Origin: Ancylobacter polymorphus
Lineage (GTDB): Bacteria; Pseudomonadota; Alphaproteobacteria; Rhizobiales; Xanthobacteraceae
Length of the DNA stretch: 64,000 bases
Reading direction: 5' to 3'
Assembly: GCF_030813495.1 (NCBI RefSeq)
Contig: NZ_JAUSUI010000007.1
Location: 1-64,000, forward strand
The position numbers and the translations under genes were made by a program. Under the pieces are notes generated by a model, which worked only from the letters and a program-made list of their open reading frames with translations, was not told the origin of the DNA and ran no database searches. Shown here in pieces: positions 9,018 through 19,325 of the stretch. Position 1 is the first letter of the stretch. Every line of letters begins with the position of its first letter.

Positions 9018-9063
9018 GTTGGAGCATTTCCGGTGAATTCATATTCACCGGAAATGCTCCAAC
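9018..9063. repeat. Perfect 21-bp inverted repeat with TCAT loop
   Basis: Arms at 9018-9038 and 9043-9063 are exact reverse complements and begin GTTGGAGCATTTCCGGTG. The loop is only four bases. It lies between the converging PotC-like and selB/selC transcription units and may act as a bidirectional terminator, although neither side has a clear T-tract. The perfect symmetry also fits a mobile palindromic repeat. Confidence 0.65.
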
Positions 9064-9120
9064 TCTCTGATTACGCGCGTTTCCTGTCGCAAACCGCTCA
9101 GCACCTTTGCGGGAACTGCT

Positions 9121-11235
9121 CTAACGCGGCGGGTCGAGGCCGGGCGGGGAAGATGGCGGAAGAGAGTGGGAGTCGAACCCACCAGGGACCGGCTCGCGGC
9201 CCCTTCCGGATTTGAAGTCCGGATACCTCACCGGAGGTAACGCTCTTCCATAAGGCATGTCCGCGCCCCGGGCGGGGGCGGGCGTATCAGTGTGGTCGAT
9301 CGCACCGAACAGGTCCAGCCGGTGGCGGTTGAGGCGGCGCAGATCGCCGCGCCGCAGGGTGACGCCATGGCGGTCGAGAAACTCCAGGATCTGGATCGCC
9401 ACCTTGCGGCCGACGGCGTGGCCGCCTTGCTCGATCCGGTCGCGGAAGGCGCTGGCGGAGAATTCCCGCCCCGGCACCGCCTCGGCGAGGGCGCAGGCGA
9501 GCGCCACCATCTCCGCCACGGTGGCACGCAGGAAGAAATGGTCGTGCGCCACCTCGTCCACCTTGCCCATGCGCGCCAGCAATTTCATTAGCCGGCGCAT
9601 ATCCGCCTCCGCCTCGCCGGTCTGCGCCGCGAGATCGCGCACGCGGGGCGGGCGGAAGCGGGCGGACGCTGTGAGCGAAGGGGCGATCCGTTCCCACAGC
9701 GCCTCGTCCCGGGGGGTGAGGCGCACCTCATGGCCGGGAAGCCGCACCCAGGCCCCCTCGCGCACCAGCGCGCCGCTGTCTCCAAGGCGGCGCAGCGCCT
9801 CGGTGAACACCGGCTTGGGCAGGCGCGGGACAAGCGCGAGGCGCAGCTTTTCCGCGCCCATGCCGGCAAGGTCGGGATTTGCGGCGTGGAAACCGCCGAT
9901 TTCGCCGAGCAGCGCCTCGGTATAGAGCGCCCAACGCGCGGGGGAGAGGGCGATGCGCGTCTCGCCCTCATTGAGGACCTCCAGCCTCAGCCGGGCGGCA
10001 ATGGCCTCCGGCGCCTGCGCCCCCAGCGCCCGGTCGCGGGCGAAAGCGGCGAGGTCGAGATGGAACGGCGCCACCTCCAGCAGGCCGGACACCGCCGCGT
10101 CCGGGTCAGCCTGGCTCAGCGCCGCGAGCTGGGCGAGGCGCTCCGGCGGGCGCCGCTTGCGGGCGGGGGCGCGCAGGTCGATGAGGCGGCCGCCGCCGAT
10201 GCTGCGCTGCGCCGAGGTGTCGCGAATGACGTAACGGTCGCCCACGGCGGCGGCGATCGGCCGTTCCAGCACGATCTGCACGAGGCCGGTGCTACCCGGC
10301 GCGAGCGTATCCGCCGAGAGCGGCACCAGCCGCGCCCCGATCTCGCTGGCGCCATGGTGGAAGCGGACCGGGAACCAGGCACCGAGCGGTTTCGGCTCGC
10401 CCGCCAGGACCGTGAGCGTGGCGTCGATGCGCTCGGTGGGCGCGTGCAGCGTCGGGTCGAGCACGAGGTCGCCGCGCTTGATCGCCTCGGCGCGGATCGA
10501 CTCGCCGGCGAGGTTGAGCGCGCAGCGCTCGCCGGCGCGGCCTTCCTCCGCCTTGCGGTTCTGCGCATGCAGCGAGCGCAGCCGGGCCGGCAGGCCGGAC
10601 GGGCTGACGACCAGCGGATCGCCCACGCGGACACGGCCGGAAAGCACCGTGCCGGTGACAATGGTGCCGGCTCCGGCCAGGGTGAAGCTGCGGTCGACCG
10701 CGAGGCGGAAGCGCCCCTCTGCCGAGCGGGTCTCGGACCGGCGGGCGGCGGCGACCAGCGCGTCGCGCAGCGCCGCAACTCCCTCGCCGGTATGGGCGGA
10801 AACCGGCACTATGGCGGCGCCCGCGAGGGACGTGCCCTCCAGCAGCGCCGCGATTTCGCCCGCCACCTCGGCGCGGCGCGCCGCGTCCGCAAGGTCGGCC
10901 TTGGTGAGGGCGACCAGCCCCCGATTGATGCCGAGTAGGTCGATGAGCGCGAGATGCTCGCGGGTCTGCGGCATCACCCCGTCATCGGCGGCGACGATGA
11001 GCAGGGCGAAATCGATGCCGCTCGCCCCCGCCAGCATGGTGTGGATGAACTTTTCATGGCCGGGCACGTCGATGAAGCCGAGCGTGCCGGCCTCGGTGGG
11101 CAGATAGGCGAAGCCGAGATCGATGGAGATGCCGCGCGCCTTCTCCTCTTTCAGCCGGTCGGTCTCGACGCCGGTGAGCGCGCCGACCAGCGCGGTCTTG
11201 CCATGGTCGATATGGCCGGCGGTGCCGATGATCAT
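9121..11235 (-). CDS. selB: Selenocysteine-specific elongation factor SelB
   Basis: SelB carries Sec-tRNA(Sec) to the ribosome when it binds a SECIS hairpin next to a UGA codon. The 704-residue frame has an EF-Tu-like GTPase domain: G1 AGHIDHGKT at residues 6-14, DVPGHEKF, and TKAD. Beta-barrel domains follow, and then a C-terminal array of winged-helix domains that bind SECIS RNA ([17 protein letters not shown], then [18 protein letters not shown]). The family-like part ends near LDLFGAIDH. About 50 further residues ([17 protein letters not shown] onward, rich in Pro and Arg) are encoded by the tRNA-Sec gene and its flanks, because no stop occurs until TAG at 9121-9123. Its ATG overlaps the selA stop (ATGA), so the two are translationally coupled. 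Confidence 0.93.
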   Translation of the reverse strand: MIIGTAGHIDHGKTALVGALTGVETDRLKEEKARGISIDLGFAYLPTEAGTLGFIDVPGHEKFIHTMLAGASGIDFALLIVAADDGVMPQTREHLALIDLLGINRGLVALTKADLADAARRAEVAGEIAALLEGTSLAGAAIVPVSAHTGEGVAALRDALVAAARRSETRSAEGRFRLAVDRSFTLAGAGTIVTGTVLSGRVRVGDPLVVSPSGLPARLRSLHAQNRKAEEGRAGERCALNLAGESIRAEAIKRGDLVLDPTLHAPTERIDATLTVLAGEPKPLGAWFPVRFHHGASEIGARLVPLSADTLAPGSTGLVQIVLERPIAAAVGDRYVIRDTSAQRSIGGGRLIDLRAPARKRRPPERLAQLAALSQADPDAAVSGLLEVAPFHLDLAAFARDRALGAQAPEAIAARLRLEVLNEGETRIALSPARWALYTEALLGEIGGFHAANPDLAGMGAEKLRLALVPRLPKPVFTEALRRLGDSGALVREGAWVRLPGHEVRLTPRDEALWERIAPSLTASARFRPPRVRDLAAQTGEAEADMRRLMKLLARMGKVDEVAHDHFFLRATVAEMVALACALAEAVPGREFSASAFRDRIEQGGHAVGRKVAIQILEFLDRHGVTLRRGDLRRLNRHRLDLFGAIDHTDTPAPARGADMPYGRALPPVRYPDFKSGRGREPVPGGFDSHSLPPSSPPGLDPPR
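9154..9249 (-). tRNA. selC: tRNA-Sec (anticodon TCA)
   Basis: Read on the minus strand, the gene starts GGAAGAGCG at 9249 and ends CTCTTCCG followed by an encoded CCA (9156-9154). The anticodon arm CCGGACTTCAAATCCGG carries TCA in a CTTCAAA loop. The long variable arm includes GGGGCCGCGAGCCGGTCCC, and the T arm has GGGTTCGACTCCC. Length, the extended acceptor stem and overall similarity match E. coli selC, so the call is secure. The gene lies entirely inside the 3' end of the selB reading frame on the same strand and is probably processed from the fdh-sel transcript. Confidence 0.96.
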
Positions 11236-12653
11236 GCCGGCCCCCTTATGTCGGCGAGGCTGGCGAGGAAGCCGGCTTCGTCTTCCAGGCAGCGCAGGTC
11301 GAGAATCAGCGCGCCCTCGCTGATGCGGCCGATGATTGGCACCGGCAGGTCCCGCAATGCGCTCGCCAGCGCGTTGAGCCGCCCGCCGGAGGCTTCCGCC
11401 GCCGGGCGGATGGCGAAGCCGGCGCTGGGCAGGGTTTCCAGCGGCAATGCGCCGGAGCCGATCTGGCTGGAACAGTCGACGATCTCGATGTCGAACGCGT
11501 CGCCCAAAGCGGCGGCGAAGGGCTCGGCGAGCGCATGCGCCTGGGCGGCGATCTCGGCCCGCCTGCGCGCCAGGAGCCGCAGCGTGGGAAGGCGCGCGGC
11601 CAGCCGTTCCGGGTCGCGGTAGAGCTTCAACGTCGCCTCCAGCGCGGCGAGGCGGATCTTGTCGACCCGCAGCGCCCGCTTCATCGGGTTTCTGTTGATG
11701 GCGGCGATGAGGTCGGCACGGCCGACGATGAAGCCGGTCTGCGGCCCGCCGAGCAGCTTGTCGCCGGAGAAGGTGACGATATCCGCCCCCTCCGCCACCG
11801 CTTCGCGCACCGTCGGCTCATGGGCGAGGCCGATCCGGGCGAGATCGAACAGCGTGCCGGAGCCGAGATCGTTGACCAGAGGCACGCCCTTGGCGTGGGC
11901 GATGCCCGCCAGTTCGCGCGCCGGCACCTCCTTGGTGAAGCCTTCGATGCGGTAGTTCGAGGTGTGGACCTTCAGCACCAGCCCTGTAGTGTCATTGAGG
12001 GCCCCGGCATAGTCCCGGGGATGGGTGCGGTTGGTGGTGCCGACCTCGACGAGCGTCACCCCGGCGCGGGCCATGATGTCCGGCATGCGGAAGGCGCCGC
12101 CGATCTCGATCAGTTCGCCGCGCGAGACGATGGCCTCGCGGCCGAGGCCGAGCGTGTTGAGCACCAGCAGCACGGCCGCGGCATTGTTGTTGACGACGGT
12201 GGCGTCTTCCGCGCCGGTGAGTTCGATCAGCAGACCGCGCACATGGTCGTCGCGCTCGCCGCGTTTGCCGGTGGCGAGATCATATTCCAGCGCCACGGCG
12301 GCGCGCATGGCGCTCGTGGCCGCCTCCACCGCCTCTTCCGCCAGCAGCGCGCGGCCGAGATTGGTGTGCAGCACCGTGCCGGTGAGGTTGAACACCGGGC
12401 GCAGGCGCGAACGCGCGTGCCGTTCCAATGCTTCGGCCGCCGCCGCCGCCACATGATCGGCGGAGGGCAGGGCGGCGAGCTTGCCCGCCAGCAGGCAGGC
12501 GCGCACCTCGTCCAGCGCGGCGCGGATGGCTGACGTGGTGGGGGCGCGGCCGAACGCTTCCACGGCTTCCTGGCCCGTGGGAGTGGCGAGCACGCGGTCG
12601 ACCGAGGGCAGGTCGCGCGGGGAGGGGGCGGCGGGGCGGGAGGGCGCGTCCAT
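11232..12653 (-). CDS. selA: L-seryl-tRNA(Sec) selenium transferase
   Basis: SelA is the PLP enzyme that converts Ser-tRNA(Sec) to Sec-tRNA(Sec) with selenophosphate. The 473-residue product starts at ATG 12653 ([10 protein letters not shown]), 11 bases after the fdhE stop with a G-rich ribosome site. The open frame upstream overlaps fdhE and is not used. Motifs: an N-terminal tRNA-binding region ending in [43 protein letters not shown]; and the PLP lysine in [10 protein letters not shown] at about residue 299 (Lys295 in E. coli). The stop overlaps the selB ATG. Confidence 0.96.
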   Translation of the reverse strand: MDAPSRPAAPSPRDLPSVDRVLATPTGQEAVEAFGRAPTTSAIRAALDEVRACLLAGKLAALPSADHVAAAAAEALERHARSRLRPVFNLTGTVLHTNLGRALLAEEAVEAATSAMRAAVALEYDLATGKRGERDDHVRGLLIELTGAEDATVVNNNAAAVLLVLNTLGLGREAIVSRGELIEIGGAFRMPDIMARAGVTLVEVGTTNRTHPRDYAGALNDTTGLVLKVHTSNYRIEGFTKEVPARELAGIAHAKGVPLVNDLGSGTLFDLARIGLAHEPTVREAVAEGADIVTFSGDKLLGGPQTGFIVGRADLIAAINRNPMKRALRVDKIRLAALEATLKLYRDPERLAARLPTLRLLARRRAEIAAQAHALAEPFAAALGDAFDIEIVDCSSQIGSGALPLETLPSAGFAIRPAAEASGGRLNALASALRDLPVPIIGRISEGALILDLRCLEDEAGFLASLADIRGPA

Positions 12654-12664
12654 GGCCGCCCCCC

Positions 12665-13576
12665 TTAATAGCCGAGCAGAAACGGGTTGAAGGCCGCGCG
12701 GCGGTAAGGTCCCTGCCGCATCATCAGATCGAGGCCCAGCGTGCCGATATCGTCGGCGACCGGCTCGATGGTGACATCCTTGTTCTGGTACATCACCTTC
12801 ACATAGGTGCGACACTCGTCGCAGGTTTCCGCTTTCACCGTGCCGGGGCTTCCGTCGATTTCCTGATAGCCGATGCCCTTGGTGGTACCGCAGGCGCAGC
12901 AGCGGATGCGGACATAGTTCCACAGGGTGGAACAGAGCGAGCAGGCGCAGAAGCGATTGCCATGCGCGTTCGGCCATTCGACGATGAGCGAGGCCACCGG
13001 CGGGCCGCCGCAGGCGGGACAGACGCCATCGCCCACCGGCACCAGCTTTTTCGCGTCGAGTGTCGCGGCGAGGCGGGCGAAATGCACCTGCAGGGCGCTG
13101 GCGATATAGACATGCTCGGCGAGCCGTTCCACCGGCAGGTCATGCGCCAGCACGTCGCGCACCATCTGCGCGCGCTCGGCGCCATCGGCGCGCCGCACGC
13201 GGGTGAGGGCGGCGGCGGCTTCCTCCGGCATCGCCACACCGGCCGCGGCGTCGAACAATTGGTCGAGCGTCGCCTCCAGCGTGTCGTCCAGCAGGGTGGC
13301 CGCGCGATCCAGCGCCGGCATCTCGAAGGCGCGGGCGCGCTCCAGATGCTCCGGGTCCGGCGGCTCCACGGGCGGTAAGGCCGGCACGATGGCCTGCTGG
13401 GCTTCGATGAGGCCGGCGACGAAATCGAGATAGGGCTTGAGCGGGCTCACCGCCGCATAGGTGCGCAACCGCCTTGCCCGCACACCGAACAGATGCGCGG
13501 GATCGGGAAGCACCGCGAAGGGCGGGGTGGACACAGTGCCGATCACGCTGGGATCGGGCTGAAGGTTCTGCGACAT
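12665..13576 (-). CDS. fdhE: Formate dehydrogenase accessory protein FdhE
   Basis: FdhE helps mature respiratory, Tat-exported formate dehydrogenases before export. The 303-residue product starts at ATG 13576 (MSQNLQPDPSV); the longer open frame reaching 14500 is a shadow of the fdhI region. Its C-terminal half has the paired-cysteine, rubredoxin-like pattern: CPACGG, CACSLCSTLW, CCACGTTKG and CDECRTY. It lies between fdhI and selA and probably belongs to the same transcript, although a GC hairpin in the 92-base gap upstream may lower its expression. Confidence 0.93.
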   Translation of the reverse strand: MSQNLQPDPSVIGTVSTPPFAVLPDPAHLFGVRARRLRTYAAVSPLKPYLDFVAGLIEAQQAIVPALPPVEPPDPEHLERARAFEMPALDRAATLLDDTLEATLDQLFDAAAGVAMPEEAAAALTRVRRADGAERAQMVRDVLAHDLPVERLAEHVYIASALQVHFARLAATLDAKKLVPVGDGVCPACGGPPVASLIVEWPNAHGNRFCACSLCSTLWNYVRIRCCACGTTKGIGYQEIDGSPGTVKAETCDECRTYVKVMYQNKDVTIEPVADDIGTLGLDLMMRQGPYRRAAFNPFLLGY

Positions 13577-13617
13577 GCTGACCTCACGAACCGCACGGGC
13601 CACGTGGAACGGAAGGG

Positions 13618-13650
13618 CCCCGCCCCGGACAGGTCGGCGTCCGGGGCGGG
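13618..13650 (-). promoter_or_regulatory. GC hairpin between fdhI and fdhE
   Basis: GCCCCGGAC and GTCCGGGGC face each other across a short loop (arms within 13618-13630 and 13639-13650). No T-run follows on the minus strand, so it looks like an attenuating or mRNA-stabilising stem rather than a full terminator. It could set the ratio of structural subunits to fdhE-sel products. Confidence 0.45.
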
Positions 13651-13668
13651 CACGAAAGCGGGGGAGGC

Positions 13669-14388
13669 CTATTCCGCCGGTGTCGGCGGGCGTTTGCCCG
13701 GCCGGGTGCCGACCAGCTCGCGCAGCCATTTGCGGTGGTGCCGCCACGCCCAGCCGCCCGTCACCTTGCCTCGCGTCATGGCGCCGATGGTGCCCTTGAC
13801 CCAGATGGCGGCATAGACGTGGATGATCCACACGCAGATGATCGCCACCGCCGCGATGGAATGGACGAGGATGGCGACGCGTTTCTGTTCGATGCTGGTA
13901 TAGGGATAGAAATACTGGTCCCACATCACCACGCCGCTGGCGATGAGGATGACGATCAGCGCCGACATGCCCCAGAAGACGAATTTCTGGCCGGCATTGT
14001 ACTTGCCGATCTCCGGCAGACGCTCCTCCCGCCCGCGCAGCACATCGCTGATGCGGGCGAGCCAGGTGCCGTCCTCGCGCGCCGGCAGGTTGGCCCGCCA
14101 GAAGCGCAGGAACAGCCCGGCGAAGGAGAAGAACAGCACCACGCCGATCCAGGGATGGATGGCCCGCGTCCACTGACCGCCGCCGAACAGGCCGGTGAGG
14201 AAAAACAGGCTCGGCGTGAACAGAGCAAGGCCCGACAGCGCCAGCAGGATCAGGCTCAGCGCCGTGATCCAGTGGTTGATGCGCGCGCCGACCGTGTAGC
14301 GCGACACCTCGACCGGGTGGCCCGGGCGCACGGCGTCGCCCGGTTCCACATCCTCGGCCGCATGGGTCTTGAGCTTGCCGGCGCTCAT
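13669..14388 (-). CDS. fdhI: Formate dehydrogenase gamma subunit, cytochrome b556
   Basis: The inner-membrane anchor of the respiratory formate dehydrogenase; it passes electrons from the beta subunit to quinone through b-type haems. The 239-residue product has four predicted membrane segments, with histidines in [23 protein letters not shown] and [17 protein letters not shown] as haem-ligand candidates. Both termini are charged and likely cytoplasmic. It overlaps fdhB by four bases (ATGA), so the two are coupled. Confidence 0.92.
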   Translation of the reverse strand: MSAGKLKTHAAEDVEPGDAVRPGHPVEVSRYTVGARINHWITALSLILLALSGLALFTPSLFFLTGLFGGGQWTRAIHPWIGVVLFFSFAGLFLRFWRANLPAREDGTWLARISDVLRGREERLPEIGKYNAGQKFVFWGMSALIVILIASGVVMWDQYFYPYTSIEQKRVAILVHSIAAVAIICVWIIHVYAAIWVKGTIGAMTRGKVTGGWAWRHHRKWLRELVGTRPGKRPPTPAE

Positions 14389-15368
14389 GGCGTCCTCCTC
14401 TCGACAGGGCCGGCGGGTGTCGGCGGCGGGGCGCCGTCGGCGAGCCGCTCGGCGTTCTCCTCATCCTCCTCCGAGACCTTGTTCGGCCCGGCGACGACAT
14501 AGTGCAGGAAGCCGGCGGCGGCGGCGAAGCCCATTACCGCGAGGCCGACATATTTCGTCACGCCCTTCCAGGCGTCGACGAGGGGCGAGATGCGCGGATT
14601 GTCCGGCAGGCCGGCATAGATGGACGGCGTGTCGGCGTGGTGGAGGACATACATCACATGGGTGCCGCCGACGCCGGGCGGGTCGTAGAGGCCGGCATTC
14701 TCGAAGCCGCGCGATTTCAGGTCCTTGATGCGGAAATCCGCCCACTCCTTCATCTCGTCCTTGGTGCCGAAGACGATGGCCTGGGTCGGGCAGGCCTTCT
14801 GGCAGGCCGGGCCCTGGCCGACCGCGACACGGTCGGAGCAGAGCGTGCATTTATAGGCGGTGTGATCGACCTTGGAGATGCGCGGGATGTTGAACGGGCA
14901 GCCCTTGATGCAGTAGCCGCAGCCGATGCAGTTGTCGTGCTGGAAATCCACGATGCCGTTGGAATATTGCACGATGGCGCCGGGGGCCGGGCAGGCCTTG
15001 AGGCAGCCCGGATCCTCGCAATGCATGCAGCCATCCTTGCGGATGAGCCATTCGAGATTTTCCGTCTCGGGATTCACCCATTCGGTGAAGCGCATCAGGG
15101 TGAAGGTGTCCGGCGTCAGGTCCATGGGATTGGTGTAGATCCCGTGGTTGAAGCCGATCTCCTCGGTGAGGTTGTTCCATTCCAGGCACGCGGCCTGGCA
15201 CGCCTTGCAGCCGATGCATTTGGAGACATCGATCAGCTTGGCCACCTCTGTCAGCCGCGTTGCGGGCGGTGTGACCGTGGAGGCGCTGCGGCGGAGAATG
15301 TCCTTCTCGCCGAAGCGCGGCGCAGCGGCGTCGGTGGCGACGTTGGGATTGGGGATCGCAGGAAACAT
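14385..15368 (-). CDS. fdhB: Formate dehydrogenase beta subunit, four [4Fe-4S] clusters
   Basis: This 327-residue subunit conducts electrons from the molybdenum site to the cytochrome. Four ferredoxin-type cysteine groups are visible: [11 protein letters not shown] near residue 51, [26 protein letters not shown] and CTLCSDR with CQKACP. A single C-terminal membrane helix ([20 protein letters not shown]) anchors it, as in FdnH/FdoH. It starts 12 bases after the fdhA stop and overlaps fdhI. Confidence 0.95.
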   Translation of the reverse strand: MFPAIPNPNVATDAAAPRFGEKDILRRSASTVTPPATRLTEVAKLIDVSKCIGCKACQAACLEWNNLTEEIGFNHGIYTNPMDLTPDTFTLMRFTEWVNPETENLEWLIRKDGCMHCEDPGCLKACPAPGAIVQYSNGIVDFQHDNCIGCGYCIKGCPFNIPRISKVDHTAYKCTLCSDRVAVGQGPACQKACPTQAIVFGTKDEMKEWADFRIKDLKSRGFENAGLYDPPGVGGTHVMYVLHHADTPSIYAGLPDNPRISPLVDAWKGVTKYVGLAVMGFAAAAGFLHYVVAGPNKVSEEDEENAERLADGAPPPTPAGPVERRTP

Positions 15369-15380
15369 GATGCCGCCTCC

Positions 15381-18300
15381 CTATGCCACCACCGGCCCGG
15401 TGGAGGGCTCGATGTTGACCATGAACGCCTTGAACTCCGGGGTCTCGATATTCGCGTCGCCCACGAAGGGGGTGAGCGTGTTGGCCGGGAAGCCCTTGCG
15501 GGCCGAGCCGACGAAGCCCCAGTGGATCGGCACGCCGACGATGTGCACGGTCTTGCCGTCGATGGTCATCGGCTTGATGCGCTTGGTGACCACCGCCTTG
15601 GCGTAAAGCTCGCCGCGCTTCGACCACACCCGCACCCATCCGCCGAGCGCGATGCCCTTTTCCTTCGCCAGTTCCTCGGAAATCTCGACGAATTGTTCCG
15701 GCTGCAGGACCGAGTTCACATGGTTGTTCTTGGTCCAGTAGTGGAAATGCTCGGTGAGACGGTAGGAGGTGCCGGCATAGGGGAAGTTGGGATCGCCGAT
15801 ATCGGCGAAGCTCTTCCAGTCGTCCTTGAACACGCGCGCCACCGGGTTACCGCGGATCTTCGGCGCGATGACATTGGCGACCGGGCTCTCGAACGGCTCG
15901 TAATGCACCGGGAACGGCCCGTCCCGCATCATCTTGCGCACCCACAGGCGCGAGGTGCCTTCGGGGTTCATGATGAAGGGGCCGACATCCCTCGGCTTGG
16001 CGGTGGGGGCGATGTCCGGCACGTCGTAGCCGGTCCATTTGGCGCCGTCCCATTCGATCAGCTTGCGCGAGGGGTCCCAGGGCTTGCCGTCGAGGTCGCA
16101 GGAGGCGCGGTTGTAGAGCACGCGCCGGTTCGCCGGCCAGGAGAACGACCATTTGAGGAACATGCCGGCGTCGCCGGGATCGGAATTGTCCCGCCGTGCC
16201 ATCATGTTGCCGGCCTCGGTCCAGCAGCCGGAGAAGATCCAGCAGCCGCCCGCGGTGGTGCCGTCGTCGCGCATCTGGCCGAAGCCGGACAGCTGCTTGC
16301 CGGCCTCCAGGATCTTCTTGGTCGGGTCGGCGGGGTCGAAGACGTCGACCAGCACCGAGCCATTCATCTCCTTCGCCAGCTCTTCCGGCGTCGGCTCGCC
16401 GGGGTCCTTATAGGACCAGTTGAGGTTGACGATCGGATCGGGGAAGGCGCCCCCTTCCTTCTTGTACAGCTCCTTCAGCCGCAGATGAATCTGCGCCATG
16501 ATCCAGATGTCGGTCTTCGCCTCGCCGGGAGGCGAGCCGCCGGGCCAGTGCCATTGCAGCCAGCGGCCGGAATTGACCAGCGAGCCCTCATCCTCGGCGA
16601 AGCAGGTGGTGGGAAGCTGGATCACCTCGGTCTTGATGTCCGCCGGGCTCACCTTGTTGAAGGTGCCGTGATCCTCCCAGAAGCGGGCGGTCTCGGTTTC
16701 CAGCGGGTCCATGATGACCAGCATCTTCAGCTTGGCGAGGCCGGCGGCGAGCTTGCCCTTGTCGGGGAAAGCCTGCAGCGGGTTGAACCCCTGGCAGAAA
16801 TAGAGGTTCACCTTGCCCTGCTTCATCATGTCGAAGACGCGCAGCACGTCGTAGCTGGCGACATCGAGCTTGGGCAGGTAGCTGTAGGCCCAGTCGTTCT
16901 CCTTGGTGGCGGCAGGGCCGTACATCGACTTCATGAAGCTGACGAAGAACTTGCGGTAGTTCTGCCAGTAGCTGGTCTGGTTCGGCCGCAGCGGCTTGAA
17001 GGCCCGCGTCGACATGTAGGTGGTGAAGTCCGGTTCCTTCTGGGTGGGGATGTTGAGATAGCCGGGGATGAGGTTGCTCATCAGCCCGAGATCCGTCAGC
17101 CCCTGGATGTTGGAATGGCCGCGCAGGGCGTTCATGCCCCCGCCGCGCACGCCGATATTGCCCAGGATGAGCTGGAGCATCGCCATGCCGCGAATATTCT
17201 GCGCGCCCTTGGAATGCTGCGTCCAGCCGAGCGCGTACATGCTCGTCATGGTCTTGGTCGGCGTCGAGCATTCCGCCACCATCTCGGCCACCTTGAGGAA
17301 GGCGTCCTTCGGTGTGCCGCAGACACGCTCCACCATCTCAGGCGTGTAGATGGCGACGTGCTGTTTCAGCAGATTCCACACGCAGCGCGGATTCTGCAGC
17401 GTCTCGTCGACCACGGCATAGCCGTCCGGGCCGATCTCGTACTCCCAGCTGTCGCGGTTGTAGTCGCGCTTTTCCTCGTCATAGCCGGTGAACAGCCCGT
17501 CCTGGTAGCCATAGCCCTCGCGTACCACGAAGCTGGCATTGGTGAAGGGCTTCACATAGTCCCACTGCACCTTGTCGTGGCTGATGCAGTGATTGATCAG
17601 GGCCATGAGGAAGACGATGTCCGACCCCTGGCGGATCGGCGCGTAGAAATCCGCCACCGACGCCGAGCGGTTATAGCGCGGGTCGACGACGATGAGCTTG
17701 GCGCCACGGTTGGCTTTCGCCTCGGTGACCCATTTGAATCCGCACGGATGGGCTTCGGCGGCATTGCCGCCCATGATGACCACGAGGTCGGTGTTCTTGA
17801 TGTCCGTCCAGGCGTTGGTCATTGCTCCACGGCCAAAAGTTGGGGCGAGACTCGCCACCGTCGGGCCGTGTCAGACACGCGCTTGGTTATCGAACGCCAA
17901 TATGCCGGTCGAGCGCACGACCTTGTAGGTCGCGAACGCCGTCTCGTTGGTGGTCGCGGAAGCCGCGAGAAAACCGGTGGTGAGCCAGCGATTGACCGTC
18001 ACCCCGTCTGAATTGGTGGCGACGAAATTGGCGTCGCGGTCGTCCTTCATCGCGCGGGCGATCTTGTCGAGCGCCGCGTCCCAGGAGATCGCCTCGAATG
18101 TGTTGGAGCCGGCCTTGCGGATCATCGGCTGGGTCAGCCGGGTCGGCGACTTCACGATGTCGCGCAGCGCTGCGCCCTTGGGGCAGAGCGTGCCGCGATT
18201 GGTGGGATGGTCGGCGTCGCCCTCAATATGGACGATGTCGGCCTTCTCGCCTTTGCGCAGATCACCCTTGGAATAGATGATGATGCCGCAGGCGACGGAG

Positions 18301-18470
18301 CAGTAGGTGCAGGTGTTTCGCGCTTCTGTAGTGTTCACCAGGTGGAACGGCTTCACGTCAGCGGCGACGGCCGCCTCCGCCTCGCTGAAGCCGAAGGCAC
18401 CCAACGTGGTACCGGCAAGGCCGGCCCCCGTCGTTTTGAGGAACGTACGGCGCGAGAGCTCCATATTCAT
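15381..18470 (-). CDS. fdhA: Formate dehydrogenase alpha subunit, selenocysteine-containing
   Basis: This is the catalytic subunit that oxidises formate at a Mo/W-bis-MGD centre, of the periplasm-facing FdnG/FdoG type. The product is 1,029 residues with an in-frame TGA at 17873-17871 read as Sec200; E. coli FdnG has Sec196. The context ILAFDNQARV-Sec-HGPTVASLAPTFG matches that family. A standard gene finder would split it into 17871-18557 and 15381-17858. The start at ATG 18470 follows GGAGGG, and the product begins MNMELSRRTFLKTTGAG, a clear Tat signal (SRRTFLK). A [4Fe-4S] site (CTYCSVACG) follows near residue 55. Molybdopterin-binding segments such as MGGNAAEAHPCGFKW lie after the Sec. It is the first gene of the fdh-sel operon. 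Confidence 0.96.
17840..17873 (-). promoter_or_regulatory. Bacterial SECIS element after the UGA codon of fdhA
   Basis: Immediately after TGA the minus strand reads CACGGCCCGACGGTGGCGA and then GTCTCGCC. It contains the stem GGCGA/TCGCC (17856-17852 with 17848-17844) closing a GTC apical loop about 15 bases downstream of the UGA. The TGACACGGCCC start and the GGTxGCxxGTCT pattern match the E. coli fdnG/fdhF SECIS. SelB would bind this hairpin to recode UGA as selenocysteine. Confidence 0.9.
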
Positions 18471-18620
18471 CGTGGCCCTCCCGTTTCTCGTCACAAAGCC
18501 CATCGCCCGATAGGCTTTCCCAATCGCAAGGCTATTTTTTAGCTCCTCCAATGTCAAACAGACTTAAGGTCAGGGCGGAAACAAAAAGTCGTGTGATTTC
18601 AGTTCGTTCGTGATGTTGCC

Positions 18621-19325
18621 GTGCGATCCCGATATGTTGCGCTGCAACCAATTCGGGTTTCTTCCAAGGGCCGATTGACGATTTACCGCCCCCGGCGCAG
18701 CATTGTCGCTGTGCTCGCTTCTGCGGCTCCCGCGTGTCGGGGCGGAAAGAACCTCATCCTGCTGGCGGCTGTTGCTTCCCTTGCGTCATGGGCGCTGGCG
18801 GAAGGGCTGCCCGCTCATGCCGGCGCGCCGCTGTCACTGGGCGCAGCACCGCCGCCGCTGGAACTGCCCTCACTTGAACATGGGCCGCGGAGCCTCGCGG
18901 CGCTGCACGGGCGGCCCGTGCTGGTTCACTTCTTTGCGACGTGGTGCGCGCCCTGCCGCGACGAGATGGCGGGCCTTGCGCGGCTTGCCGACCGACGCGG
19001 GAAAGGCCCGCTCGTCCTTCTCGCCGTCGATGTGGGCGAGGTGCCGGTGCGGGTGCGGCGCTTCTTCGCCAGGCAGCCTGTGCCCTTCCCCGTGCTGCTG
19101 GACGAGGACCGCGCCGCGCTGAAGGCGTGGAAGGTCGCCGGCCTGCCCGCGACCTTCGTGCTCGACGCGTCGCACATGCTGCGCCTTTACGCCGACGGCC
19201 CGGTGGATTGGGACGACCCGGCCGCCGACCGCCTGCTCGACACGCTCGCCGACCCCGCCGCTGCGCCGGATGGCGCGCGGCTGCCCCCGCTTAACATGGA
19301 TGAATCCCGGGAGAATGCGCCATGA
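18621..19325 (+). CDS. TlpA-like exported thiol-disulfide oxidoreductase
   Basis: A 234-residue thioredoxin-fold protein. An N-terminal hydrophobic helix (LILLAAVASLASWALAEG, about residues 45-63) should act as signal or anchor and place the domain in the periplasm. The active site FFATWCAPCRDEM and the cis-Pro segment GLPATFVLD are intact. The start is uncertain: GTG 18621 gives an unusually long basic N terminus, and a later GTG or TTG may be used. It is divergent from fdhA and overlaps the next gene by four bases. It may keep exported cysteines, or the selenoenzyme's surroundings, in the right redox state (inference). Confidence 0.82.
   Translation: MRSRYVALQPIRVSSKGRLTIYRPRRSIVAVLASAAPACRGGKNLILLAAVASLASWALAEGLPAHAGAPLSLGAAPPPLELPSLEHGPRSLAALHGRPVLVHFFATWCAPCRDEMAGLARLADRRGKGPLVLLAVDVGEVPVRVRRFFARQPVPFPVLLDEDRAALKAWKVAGLPATFVLDASHMLRLYADGPVDWDDPAADRLLDTLADPAAAPDGARLPPLNMDESRENAP

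Noticed and set aside
12654..12977. An N-terminal extension of SelA
   Set aside because: The frame overlaps fdhE, is Arg/His-rich without homology, and the family starts at [10 protein letters not shown].
14502..18011. A 1,169-codon plus-strand frame over the fdh genes
   Set aside because: It is antisense to fdhI-fdhB-fdhA, which have clear motifs; long shadow frames are expected in high-GC DNA.
15381..18470. fdhA as a nonsense-broken pseudogene or two genes
   Set aside because: The UGA sits at the known Sec position, has a SECIS hairpin, and the full sel machinery is encoded next to it.
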